Shown: in pieces, positions 27,413-38,827 of the stretch
How positions within the stretch are numbered: the stretch's first letter is position 1
How the letters are laid out: every line of letters begins with the position of its first letter
DNA from: Kitasatospora fiedleri
GTDB lineage: Bacteria; Actinomycetota; Actinomycetes; Streptomycetales; Streptomycetaceae
Length of the DNA stretch: 64,000 bases
Assembly (NCBI RefSeq): GCF_948472415.1
Contig: NZ_OX419519.1
Location: forward strand, 3,782,001-3,846,000
Reading direction: 5' to 3'
The notes under the pieces: generated by a model
Told to the model about the DNA's origin: nothing
What the model saw: the letters and a program-made list of their open reading frames with translations, nothing else
Databases searched by the model: none
Made by a program: the position numbers and the translations under genes

Positions 27413-28021
27413 ATGAGTGAGCACCACCTGCAACACCGCGCCGAGGGGCGCCGCGCACGCGTGTTCCTGGCCGCGCCGCTGATGCGGCTGACCGGCCCGG
27501 CGGACAGTGTGGTGACGCTGGCCAGCCGGACCAGGCTGACCACGCTGCGCAGCACGCTGCTGGACAGCGGGGCCGCGGTGTACAGCGCGCACCACAGCGA
27601 CGCGTGGACGGTGGCCGGACGGGCGCCGGAGCAGCGGGTGCCGTCGGACTTCCGGGCGATGCAGAGCGCGGACCTGGTCTTCGCGTACGTGGGCGCCCCG
27701 CTGTCGGCCGGGGTGAGCCTGGAGCTCGGGTGGGCGTCGGCGCTGCGCAAGCCGATCGTGCTGCTGGTGGACGAGGCGATCACGCACAACCCGTTGATCG
27801 CCACCATCGAGCAGGTCTCGCCGGTGCTGCCGCTGGTCTTCGACGACACCTGGTCGCAGGAGGCGCTGCACCACACCGTGGAGACCGCGCTGGACTGGGC
27901 CGGGATGGCGCTGTCGCTGCGCGGCGGCTTCTGGACCGCGCCCGGCGACCAGTTCCCGCGGCCGCGCCGCGAGCACACCGGCCCGTACGGCTTCTGGTCC
28001 CCGGAGATCGCCACCGGCTGA
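27413..28021 (+). CDS. Nucleoside 2-deoxyribosyltransferase-like protein
   Basis: 202 residues from ATG 27413, with CGGAG 8 nt upstream. RVFLAAPLMRL opens a Rossmann-like fold, and SADLVFAYVGAPLSAGVSLE followed by LGWASALRKPIVLLVDE matches the deoxyribosyltransferase pattern, with the Glu in the expected nucleophile position. Such proteins cut or transfer N-glycosidic bonds of nucleosides or nucleotides and some act as effectors of signalling or defence. It is convergent with regulator paralogue 2. Biological role here unknown. Confidence 0.65.
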   Translation: MSEHHLQHRAEGRRARVFLAAPLMRLTGPADSVVTLASRTRLTTLRSTLLDSGAAVYSAHHSDAWTVAGRAPEQRVPSDFRAMQSADLVFAYVGAPLSAGVSLELGWASALRKPIVLLVDEAITHNPLIATIEQVSPVLPLVFDDTWSQEALHHTVETALDWAGMALSLRGGFWTAPGDQFPRPRREHTGPYGFWSPEIATG

Positions 28022-28071
28022 CGGCCCGCCCGCCCCGCGCCACCGGCCCGCCCGCCCGTCCGCTCCCCCGG

Positions 28072-29043
28072 TCACCCGGCTCCCCGCATCTGCCAGCCCA
28101 GCTGGAAGAGGGTCTCCGCGCCGTGGAGTTCGCGCAGCCGGGAGATGTGCGCGGCGACGGTCCGCTCGCCGAGGCCCAGCCGGGAGGCGACGGCCTTCTG
28201 GGTCAGGCCCCGGGCGAGCAGCCGGCCCACCTGCTCGTGGACCGGCACCGCGCTCTCGTCCGCGCCCCCGTGCTCGGCGGAGCGCCACTGGACCCGCTCG
28301 GCCCGCTCCCAGTCCCGCTCGAAGGCGGCGACCAGGAACGCGACCACCGCCGGGTCCTCGATGAAGGCGGCACTGGAGTCGTCGGCCGACGCCGGGACGA
28401 CGGCGATCCGGCGGTCGAAGACCAGCAGCCTGCTGAACGGTTCGCTCAAGGTGCGGAACCGGCCGCCCCAGCCGGTCACCCTCTCCGCCCAGCGCACCGT
28501 CGGCCCGTCCAGCAGCGCGGTCGGCTCGTGGACGGTGCGGACGGCCGCCCCGCGCTCCAGGAAGCGGCGGGTGCGCTCCGGCGACCGGTCCAGCAGGGGG
28601 GTCGACCCGGTCCCGCCGGGGTGCAGGGACAGTTCCTCCTCGCGCGCCTCGTCCGCCAGCCGCCGGACGCGCTGCCGGATCTGCTCGGTCCGCTCGACGT
28701 GCTGCACCACGCTGGAGCGGTCGGCCCGGCGCGGGGTCGCGTCGTAGGCCTGGGTGAGGTCCTCCAGCAGCGCGGGCAGCTCCTCCGCGCGCAGCAGCAT
28801 CCGGGTGCCCTCGGCGCGCAGTCGGGCGCTGATCCGGTCGCCGACCGCCCGCGGGTCGGCCGCCGTCAGCACCTGCGCGGCGGCGTCGTGCACCAGCAGC
28901 CCAAGCTCCAGCAGCCGCAGCACCCCGGCCGGGTCCTGCTCGACCGCCTCCCGGAACGCCACCCGCCCGCCCTGGTCCAGGACCTGCTGGTAGAGCCGCT
29001 GCTCCGCCTCGCTCGGCAGGGCGACCGGGTTCGCCTCGCTCAC
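28072..29043 (-). CDS. TrmB/LuxR-type regulator, paralogue 2
   Basis: 323 residues from GTG 29043 (AAGGAG 9 nt upstream). Same layout as paralogue 1: EAEQRLYQQVLDQGGRVAF, the PLD-like core with AVRTVHEPTALLDGPTV and RLLVFDRRIAVV, then the helix-turn-helix GLTQKAVASRLGLGERTVAA ending FQLGWQMRG. Last gene of a four-copy array read to lower coordinates; 15 bp after paralogue 3. Confidence 0.75.
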   Translation of the reverse strand: MSEANPVALPSEAEQRLYQQVLDQGGRVAFREAVEQDPAGVLRLLELGLLVHDAAAQVLTAADPRAVGDRISARLRAEGTRMLLRAEELPALLEDLTQAYDATPRRADRSSVVQHVERTEQIRQRVRRLADEAREEELSLHPGGTGSTPLLDRSPERTRRFLERGAAVRTVHEPTALLDGPTVRWAERVTGWGGRFRTLSEPFSRLLVFDRRIAVVPASADDSSAAFIEDPAVVAFLVAAFERDWERAERVQWRSAEHGGADESAVPVHEQVGRLLARGLTQKAVASRLGLGERTVAAHISRLRELHGAETLFQLGWQMRGAG

Positions 29044-29058
29044 GGGTCCCGCTCCTTC

Positions 29059-30051
29059 TCAGCCGTCCGCGCGGGGCGCTGCCCCCGGCGGCGCGGCGGG
29101 TCGTCCGGACGCCCCGCGCAGCTGCCAGCCCAGCTGGAACAGGGTCTCCGCATCGTAGAACTCCCGCAGCCGGGCGATGTGCCCGGCCACCGTCCGCTCC
29201 GAGAGCCCCAGCCGGGAGGCGATCGCCCGCTGGGTCAGGCCCGCGGCTAGCAGGTCGGTGAGTTCGGGCGGCACGCCCGTCCCGCGCGGGCGGCCGGCGG
29301 CGGCGTGCCAGTCGACGGTCGCGGCGCGGGCCCAGTCGCGCTCGAAGCGCTCGACCAGCAGGGCGACCAGGACGGGGTCCTCGACGAAGGCGGCGCTGGA
29401 GTGGTCGGCGGCGGCCGGGATGACGGCCACCTTGCGGTCGAAGACCAGCAGCCGGGTGAACGGCTCGTCCAGGACCCGGATGCGTTCGCCGAGGTCGGTG
29501 ACGTCGGCCGCGTAGGAGGCGGTGGGCGGGTCGGCGAGCGCGCCGGGCGCGTACAGGGTGCGCAGGGCGATGCCGGCGTCCAGGTGGGTCCGGGTGAGTT
29601 CGAGGGACTGCCGCAGGAACTGCCGCGGACGGGCGCCGCCGGGCTGGGCGGCCAGGATCTCCTCGCGCGTCTCGGACTCGACCTGGAGGATGCCGTGCCG
29701 GATCTGCTCCACGTCCCGGACGTGGTGCACCACGCTGGAGCGGTCGTCCCGGCCGAGCGCCGACTCGTAGGCCAGGCTGAGCGGTTCGAGCAGCGCGGGC
29801 GTCTCCTCGGCCCGCAGCAGCAGCCCGGCCCCCTCGGCCCGCATCCGGGCGCCGAGCCGGCCGACGGCGGTGCGCGGGCTGACGGCGGTCAGCGACTCGT
29901 CGACGGCGTGGTGCACCAGCAGTCCGAACTCGACCAGGCGGTGCACGGCGTCCGCGTCCAGCCGCGCCGCCTCGCGGAACATCATCCGGCCGCCCCGGGC
30001 GAGGACTTCGCGGTACAGGGCGCGTTCGGCGTCGCTCAGCAGGGGGTTCAC
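29059..30051 (-). CDS. TrmB/LuxR-type regulator, paralogue 3
   Basis: 330 residues from GTG 30051. N-terminus LLSDAERALYREVLARGG, core segment IALRTLYAPGALADPPT and RLLVFDRKVAVIPAAAD, helix-turn-helix GLTQRAIASRLGLSERTVAG, end FQLGWQLRG. The N-terminal and sensor parts differ more between copies than the helix-turn-helix, as expected if ligand specificity diverged and the DNA target did not. A 144-bp gap to paralogue 4 may hold a second promoter. Confidence 0.75.
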   Translation of the reverse strand: MNPLLSDAERALYREVLARGGRMMFREAARLDADAVHRLVEFGLLVHHAVDESLTAVSPRTAVGRLGARMRAEGAGLLLRAEETPALLEPLSLAYESALGRDDRSSVVHHVRDVEQIRHGILQVESETREEILAAQPGGARPRQFLRQSLELTRTHLDAGIALRTLYAPGALADPPTASYAADVTDLGERIRVLDEPFTRLLVFDRKVAVIPAAADHSSAAFVEDPVLVALLVERFERDWARAATVDWHAAAGRPRGTGVPPELTDLLAAGLTQRAIASRLGLSERTVAGHIARLREFYDAETLFQLGWQLRGASGRPAAPPGAAPRADG

Positions 30052-30195
30052 CTCGTTCCCTCCCGCACCGGCCGGCCGGTGGCGGTGCGCGGGTCGACGG
30101 CGGTGGGCCGCTCGCTCCCATCGTGCTGGACCGGCGGCCCGGGGGCGAGCAGCCGCGCGGGGAGGGGGGCGGGTCCGGGCCGGGGCGGCGGGGTG

Positions 30196-31185
30196 TCAGG
30201 CACCTGGCTTCTCCCGCCGCATCAGCCAGCCGAGTTGGAAGAGCGTCTCGGCGCCGTGCAGGTCGCGCAGGCGGGAGATGTGGCCGGCGACGGTGCGCTC
30301 GGACAGGCCCAGCCGGGAGGCGATCGCCTTCTGGGTCAGGCCGGCGGCCAGCAGGCGGCCGACCTGGGCGGAGGCGGTCCGGGCGGGGTCGCTGTCCAGG
30401 AGGCTGTGCCAGGGGACGCGTTCGGCGCGGGCCCAGTCGCGTTCGAAGTTGGCGACGATCATGCCCACGGTGGCGGGGTCGGAGAGCACCGCGGCCCGGG
30501 AGAAGTCCTCGGCGGCGGGCACCACGGCGGTGGCCCGGTCGAAGACCAGGGTGCGCTGGAAGGGCTCGTCGAGCAGTCGGACCTCGCCGCCGGCCCTGGT
30601 GACGGTGGCGGCGTAGCGGATCACGGCGGGCTCGGTGAGCACGGTCGGCTGGTAGAGGGTGAGGATGCGGCAGCCGCGGCGCAGGACCGGCAGTTCCTGG
30701 CGCAGGGACAGTTCCAGGGCGGCGGGCAGCGGCTTCCCGGGCTGCGAGGTCAGGGCCTCCTCCCGGCAGGCGGAGCCGAGTTGGGCGATCCGCTGACGGA
30801 TGTGCTCGCGTCCGGTGATCTGGAGGTCGGCGGGGACGGGTCCGGCCGGGCGGGGCACGCTGTCGTAGGCGGCGATCAGCGGTTCGAGGTCGGCGGCCAG
30901 GCGTTCGGCCCGGTTGAGCAGGCGGGTGGCCTCGGCGTTCATCTCGGTGCCGAGGGTGTCGGCCACGAAGCGGGGGTTGACGGCCAGGTAGGAGCCGTCG
31001 TGGCCGTCCAGCATCAGCAGGCCGGTGCGCAGCAGCCCGGCGAGGGCGGGCCGCTGCGGGGCGGGGAGGGCGTCGGCGGCGACCCGGCCGCCGGCTTCCA
31101 GGACGTCCAGGTAGAGGCGCCACGCCTGCGCGTCGATCGGCCCGCAGGCCGGAGCGGGGGCGGTGGCGGGGGTCGGGTCAGCCAC
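30196..31185 (-). CDS. TrmB/LuxR-type regulator, paralogue 4
   Basis: 329 residues from GTG 31185. N-terminus DAQAWRLYLDVLEAGGRVAA, core RILTLYQPTVLTEPAV and RTLVFDRATAVVPAAED, helix-turn-helix GLTQKAIASRLGLSERTVAG, end FQLGWLMRR. Its start overlaps the end of paralogue 5 by 8 bp, so the two are translationally coupled. Confidence 0.75.
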   Translation of the reverse strand: MADPTPATAPAPACGPIDAQAWRLYLDVLEAGGRVAADALPAPQRPALAGLLRTGLLMLDGHDGSYLAVNPRFVADTLGTEMNAEATRLLNRAERLAADLEPLIAAYDSVPRPAGPVPADLQITGREHIRQRIAQLGSACREEALTSQPGKPLPAALELSLRQELPVLRRGCRILTLYQPTVLTEPAVIRYAATVTRAGGEVRLLDEPFQRTLVFDRATAVVPAAEDFSRAAVLSDPATVGMIVANFERDWARAERVPWHSLLDSDPARTASAQVGRLLAAGLTQKAIASRLGLSERTVAGHISRLRDLHGAETLFQLGWLMRREKPGA

Positions 31186-32376
31186 GTCCGCCGCCGCCTC
31201 TCATCAGCCAGCCGAGCTGGAACAGGGTGCCGGCCCCGTACAGGTCGCGCAGGCGGGAGATGTGCCCGGCGACGGTGCGCTCGGACAGGCCCAGGCGGGT
31301 GGCGACGGCGCGCTGGGTGAGGCCCTGGGCGAGCAGGCGGCCGACCCGTTCGGTGATGGCGCGGGTCAGGGTGCGGCTGTCGAGGCCGTGCCAGTGGACC
31401 TGCTCGGCGCGGGCCCAGTCGCGTTCGAAGCCGGCCACCAGGTAGGCGATCGCGGCGGGGTCCTCGACGAACGCGGCGCGGCTGTGGTCCTCGGCGGCGG
31501 GGATCACGGCGATCCGCCGGTCGATGACGATCAGCCGGAGGAACGGCTCGTCCAGGACGCGGAGTTGGGCGCCGTGCTCGGTCATCGTGGTGGCGTGCCG
31601 GACGGCGCTGTCCTCGGTGAGCGCGACGGGCTGGTAGAGGGCGCGCAGGGTGGCGCCCCGGCTGAGCATCCGCCGGTCCTGGGTGTGGGCGAGTTCGAGG
31701 ACGGCGGGCGGGCGCAGCCCGGGCTGGGCGCTGAGCAGTTCGAGGCGGCAGTCCGAGACCAGTTGGGCGATCCGCAGCCGGATGCCCTCCTGGCCGTCGA
31801 TGTAGACGGCCTGCCTGGTCCGGTCGGCGGGCCGGGGGACGGCGTCGTAGGCGCGGGCGAGCGGGTCGAGCGCGGCGGGCAGCCGGCCGGCGTCGAGCAG
31901 CAGGCGGGTGGCGCGGGAGCGCAGGTCGGCGCCGAGGCGTTCGGCGACGGCCCGCGGGCTGACCGCGACGTAGCAGCCGTCGATCCGGTTGGGCAGCATC
32001 AGGCCGATCGCCACCAGCTGCTCCAGCAGGGCCTGTTGGCGCTCGGGGGTGAGGTCGGTGCCGAGCGGGGGCGGCGCGTCCAGCGGGATGCGGCCGCCGG
32101 CGGCGAGGACGGCCAGGTAGAGCCGGGTGGCGTCCTCCTCGGGCAGTCCGGCGTCCGGGTCGAACGGGGGCCGAAGGACAGGCCGCCGAGGGGGTGTTCG
32201 CCGGGGGGCGGGATGTCGGGGGACGGGCCGTCGAGGGAGGCGTCGCCGCAGGCCGGGTCGCCGAGGGACGGGCCGTCCGGCGTGCCGGGGACGCCGGGGG
32301 TCACGGGTGGGGCCGACGTCACGGGTGCGCCGGACCGGTCGGTGTCCGGATCGGACTTCGGGTGGTCCGCTGCCAC
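31178..32376 (-). CDS. TrmB/LuxR-type regulator, paralogue 5 (apparent frameshift)
   Basis: The conserved part reads LPEEDATRLYLAVLAAGGRI, TLRALYQPVALTEDSAV, RLIVIDRRIAVIPAAED, then helix-turn-helix GLTQRAVATRLGLSERTVAG and FQLGWLMRG. Upstream in that frame there is no natural start. In another frame GTG 32376 (GGGAG 9 nt before it) opens a Pro/Asp-rich leader starting VAADHPKSDPDTDRSG. One more C in the run complementary to 32166-32170 would join them as SFGPPFDPDAGLPEED. First gene of the regulator array. Either a sequence error or an inactivated copy. Confidence 0.65.
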
Positions 32377-33064
32377 GTCGAGCACTCCCTGCCGTGTTCC
32401 TCCGTTTGCGGATGATGATCCCAGAGGGCCGTCGGGCTCGACGGCGGGAGTCACCCCCGCGGGCCGGGCGCGCCCCCCGGGCCGGGTGCCGTCGGCACCC
32501 GGACCCCGGAGGACCCGCTCGTGTCACGCCAGCGTCATGGCGCTTCGGCGAGGCGGAGCAGCAACGCCTCGCCGACCCGGTCGGGCAGCCACCACCACAC
32601 GTGGCGTCCCGGCCGGTGCTCTTCCCCCCGTTGCGCAGATGCGTACGCACCTGTCGCCCCCACGCGAAGAGCAAGTCGCCGACTCGGGCTGCGGCTGCCC
32701 CGGACGACTTGGCGTGTCTACACCCTCACAGCGGCGCGCACTCCGAACAAGTGCTCTCCGGCTGCAGGTTCCCGCAAGTGCAGGAACATGCAGCAAACGC
32801 CCCGGCCCGGTGCCCGGAATGGCGCTCTCCCCCTATTGCCCCCCTCTCCCGAACAGGCATTCGAAAAGGGGTGGAGAGAGGCCCTGACCGGGGGCGTCGC
32901 GGCCGGGCGGAATGTCACTGCCCGGAACGGGAATTCGGCAATCCTCCGCCGAACCCACCGATCCGGAATCCACTGCGTCGAATATCGGCCGGGCCCGAAC
33001 GTCCCGCCCGGCCCGCCGCTCCGGCCGCCCGCGAGGACCCGGCGGGCCTCAGAGCAGGCGGGCC
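32377..33064. other. Long intergenic region upstream of the regulator array
   Basis: About 690 bp. It holds the promoter region of paralogue 5 and a hairpin-forming repeat: GCTGCAGGTTCC (32761-32772) and GGAACATGCAGC (32783-32794), one mismatch. A GAATTC and several A/T-rich patches occur at about 32830-32990. Short open frames exist but none has both a start context and a protein-like composition. Confidence 0.5.
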
Positions 33065-34165
33065 TCAGAGCAGGCGGCCCGCCCGCAGGCCGCCCGCGGT
33101 CCGCGCCAGCGCCACCGCCCAGGCCGCGAGCAGCAGCAGGTAGAGCCCGGCGGCGAGGGCGGTGAATCCGCCGAACCCGGTGTGCCGGGCCAGCGCGGTG
33201 GTGCCGGTGACCAGGGTGCCGACCGGGAAGGTGAAGGCCCACCAGGTCATCGCGAACGGCATCCCGGCCCGCAGGGCCCGCAGGTTCGCGGCGAGCGCCA
33301 CCGCCAGCCAGAGCAGCGCGAACCCCGTCACCGTGACGCCGTACACCTCGGCCAGCGCGCGGGCCGCCGCCCCGGCGCCGGGGCCCGCGCCGGGCAGCGC
33401 GAGCGGCAGCGCGTCGGCGAACTGGTGGACGGCGGTGGTGGACTGGCCCAGCGGCCCGAGCACCAGGAACAGCGACGGGGTGAGCACCAGGGCGGGCAGC
33501 TTGCTGTGCAGCAGCCCGCCGAGGACCACCGGCAGCAGCGCCAGGGTGGCCAGCAGGCTGGCCCCGAACATCGCCACGCACCCGTACAGCAGCGCCTGCC
33601 GGGGCGCCCCCGCGGGCAGGTGCGGCACCAGCGCGGGGCCGAGCGCCGCGGACACCATCGGCGCGACCACCGGCAGCAGCCAGGTCGGGTTGGCCTCCAG
33701 CGCGGACAGCCGGTGCCGGGTGACCATCAGGTACGGCAGCCCGGCGGCCACCGCCAGCGCGTACGCGGTGCCCGCCGTCCACAGCAGCGCGTCCAGCGCG
33801 AGCGCGGCCGGCTCGCCGAGCACCGGGCCGCCGACGGTGAGCGCGCCGTAGCCGACGGCCAGCAGGGCCATCGGCGGGCAGCCGTAGAAGACGGCGGCGG
33901 ACGGGTCCGCCAGCAGGGTGTGCCGGGCCTGCTCGCGGTGCCGGGTCAGGTGGACGGCGCGGCCGGCCAGCAGGGCGGCCAGCATCAGCAGCGAGAGCGT
34001 CCAGACCGCCTCGGCGAAGGCGGCGCGGCCGGGGACGTCCACCGGCAGCGCGGCGGCGGCGTTGCCGGTGATCGCGGTGCCCATCACGGCGGCGTACCAG
34101 TGGGGTCCGAGCCGGGACAGGTCGGGGGTGCGCAGGGTGGTGCGCGGCGCGAGGAGGGTTGCCAT
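33065..34165 (-). CDS. TDT-family (TehA-like) transporter
   Basis: 366 residues with about ten membrane helices, e.g. YAAVMGTAITGNAAAALPV, AVWTLSLLMLAALLAGRAV and PFAMTWWAFTFPVGTLVTGT near the C-terminus. This matches the tellurite-resistance/dicarboxylate transporter and SLAC1-like anion channel family. The HWYAAVMGT start and the MTWWAFTFP segment are characteristic. ATG 34165 has GGAGG just upstream. It is divergent from a LysR gene, which probably controls it. The substrate is not readable from sequence. Confidence 0.85.
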   Translation of the reverse strand: MATLLAPRTTLRTPDLSRLGPHWYAAVMGTAITGNAAAALPVDVPGRAAFAEAVWTLSLLMLAALLAGRAVHLTRHREQARHTLLADPSAAVFYGCPPMALLAVGYGALTVGGPVLGEPAALALDALLWTAGTAYALAVAAGLPYLMVTRHRLSALEANPTWLLPVVAPMVSAALGPALVPHLPAGAPRQALLYGCVAMFGASLLATLALLPVVLGGLLHSKLPALVLTPSLFLVLGPLGQSTTAVHQFADALPLALPGAGPGAGAAARALAEVYGVTVTGFALLWLAVALAANLRALRAGMPFAMTWWAFTFPVGTLVTGTTALARHTGFGGFTALAAGLYLLLLAAWAVALARTAGGLRAGRLL

Positions 34166-34212
34166 GCCTCCACCGTCCCCGCGCGGGCGGGACGGCGGTA
34201 GCGAGCCGCCCG

Positions 34213-34226
34213 CTATGAGGACATAG
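34213..34226. promoter_or_regulatory. Putative LysR-type binding site
   Basis: CTATG-AGGA-CATAG, a short dyad between the divergent transporter and LysR genes, 9 bp before the LysR start. Its position fits an autoregulatory site. Confidence 0.5.
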
Positions 34227-34235
34227 CCTGGGCCT

Positions 34236-35164
34236 ATGGCCCTCTCCCCGCACGTCCCGGAACTCGGCGCCCTGGAGCTGCTGCTCGCCGTGGCCCGGCT
34301 GGGCAGCGTCGGGCGGGCCGCCGCCGAACTGGGCGTCAGCCAGCCCGCCGCCAGCGCCCGGATCAAGGGCATGGAACGGCAGATCGGGGTGCCGCTACTG
34401 GAGCGCTCGCCGCGCGGCTCCCGGCCCACCGAGGCGGGCCGGCTGGTGGTCGAGTGGGCCCGGCAGGTGGTCGAGGCCGCCCAGGCGCTGGACGCCGGGA
34501 TCGACGCGCTGCGCGGCCGCCGGGACGCCCGGCTGCGGGTGGTGGCCAGCCTGACCGTCGCCGAGTACCTGATGCCGGGCTGGCTGCTGGCCCTGAACGA
34601 GGCCATCCCGGGCACCGCCGTCACGCTGCGCACCGCGAACTCGCACGACGTCGCCGCCCAGGTGCTGGCCGGCGAGGCCGACCTGGGCTTCGTCGAGGGC
34701 ACCTCCACCCCGCCCGGCCTGTCCGGCGCGGTGGTGGCCGCCGACCGGCTGGTGGTGGTGGTCTCCCCGAGCACCGCTGGGCCCGCCGCCGCACCCCGGT
34801 CACCGGCGCCGAGCTGGCGGCCACCCCGCTGGTGCTGCGCGAGGTCGGCTCGGGCACCCGGGAGGTGCTGGAGGAGGCGCTGGCCCCGTACGGCGGCCCG
34901 GCCGCGCCCCGGCTGGAGCTGGCCTCCTCGACGGCGCTGAAGGCGGCCGCGATGACCGGCGCGGACCCGGTCTGCCTGAGCGAGCTGGCGGTGACCGAGG
35001 AGCTGGCCACCCGCCGGCTGGTCGCCGTGCCGCTGGCCGGACTGGAGCTGCAGCGCCCGCTGCGCGCGGTCTGGCCGGCCGGCCAGCGCCCGGCCGGGCC
35101 GGCCCGTGAGCTGCTGGGGCTGACCCGGGCGCCCGGACCGGGCCGGGCCGTCCGGAAGGGCTGA
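34236..35164 (+). pseudogene. LysR-family regulator, frame broken at a C run
   Basis: The first frame (from ATG 34236) has the LysR helix-turn-helix: LELLLAVARLGSVGRAAAEL then GVSQPAASARIKGMERQIG, and the start of the effector domain up to RLVVVVSPS. The rest (TPVTGAELAATPLVLREVGS and onwards, to 35164) is in another frame. Adding one C to the C4 run at 34765-34768 gives VVVSPEHRWARRRTPVTGAE. A single-base loss or a sequence error is likely. If real, the protein keeps DNA binding but loses half of its sensor. It would regulate the adjacent transporter. Confidence 0.75.
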
Positions 35165-35258
35165 GCGGGGGGTCGGAAGGGCTGAGCGGGGCCGGAAGGG
35201 CTGAGCGGAGCGGCCGGACCGCCCGCCCGGACGGGCTGAGCGGAAACCCTTCGTAAAA

Positions 35259-35279
35259 CCTGAGCGGAATACGCTCAAC
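35259..35279. promoter_or_regulatory. HAIR operator upstream of clpB
   Basis: CCTGAGC-N7-GCTCAAC. It has the HspR spacing and core and lies about 50 bp before clpB, so clpB belongs to the same HspR regulon as the dnaK operon 10 kb away. Confidence 0.8.
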
Positions 35280-35331
35280 TTAGTGCATGCTGTACTCAGC
35301 AGACTCGTACCAGTCCCGAGACGAGAGGGGT

Positions 35332-37944
<2,613 letters not shown>

Positions 37945-38135
37945 CGCCCCGTCGGTGGGCGGGGCCCCGCCCGGGCCCCGCCCACCGGCCCGCACCGGCC
38001 GCGCCGCGGTCGGCGGGGACATGATCACGCGGCGGAGTGCACCCTGTGCCGCGGGCCCCGAATGAGGCAGGATGGAGACCAGGAGAGGCGGCCCCCCATC
38101 GGCAGCCGACCGTGCACCGTGAAAGGGACATCCCC

Positions 38136-38698
38136 GTGAGCATCGACCCGTCGTCCATCCCGTCCTTCGGCCTGCCGCAGCCGCCGCAGGGCGGCGGCCA
38201 GCCCGGTGGCGCTCCGGCCGGGCCGCCGCCGGTGATCGTCCCGAACCAGGACCTGGTCGCCCAGCTGCTCGACCAGATGCAGCTCAAGCACGTGGTGGAC
38301 GAGGAGGGCGACCTCACCGCCCCCTGGGAGAACTTCCGCGTCTACTACATGTTCCGCGGCGACCACAAGGAGCTGTTCGCGGTCCGCGCGTTCTACGACC
38401 GCCCGTTCCCCCTGGAGCAGAAGCCCGAGATCCTCGCCCTGATCGACGAGTGGAACCGGGAGACCCTGTGGCCCAAGGTCTACACCCACACCCACGACGA
38501 CGGCGTGGTCCGGCTGATCGGTGAGTCCCAGATGATCGTCGGCAACGGCGTCAACCTGGAGTACTTCGTCGGCACCACCGCCAACTGGACCCAGGCCGCG
38601 GTCGGCTTCGAGCAGTGGATGGTCGAGCAGCTCGGCGACCAGGCCAAGGACGCCGACGGCGACGCCGCCCCGAGGACGGCCCGGCCGACGAGGGCTGA
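38136..38698 (+). CDS. YbjN-domain protein (apparent frameshift near the end)
   Basis: From GTG 38136 (GAAAGGGA 7 nt upstream), about 187 residues if corrected. A Pro/Gly-rich start, then the YbjN fold: DLVAQLLDQMQLKHVVDEEG, FRVYYMFRGDHKELFAVRAF and GVNLEYFVGTTANWTQAAVG. In the given sequence the frame runs on past the natural end as an Arg/Pro-rich tail to 38831. One more C in the run at 38668-38671 gives AAPEDGPADEG and a stop at 38696-38698, typical of the family's acidic tail. Without it the frame overlaps the start of the next gene. YbjN proteins are small T3SS-chaperone-like proteins of unclear role. Confidence 0.8.
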
Positions 38699-38827
38699 CC
38701 CCTCCCCGCAGCGCCCCGGACGGGCCCGCCACCCCCACCCGGGCGGCGGGCCCGTCCGCACGACCGCCCACCCCCGCCGCGGGCCCCTGGATGATGGGGC
38801 CCGACCACCGTCTGTGAGGAGCCACCG

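Noticed and set aside
27266..31123. A 1285-codon open frame on the minus strand
   Set aside because: It runs through genes on both strands, is extremely Arg/Pro/Gly-rich and has no domain. It is the out-of-frame shadow of the regulator array.
32718..34253. A 511-codon open frame antisense-overlapping the transporter
   Set aside because: It is the minus-strand out-of-frame shadow of the TDT gene, with Arg/Ala-rich composition and no conserved segments.
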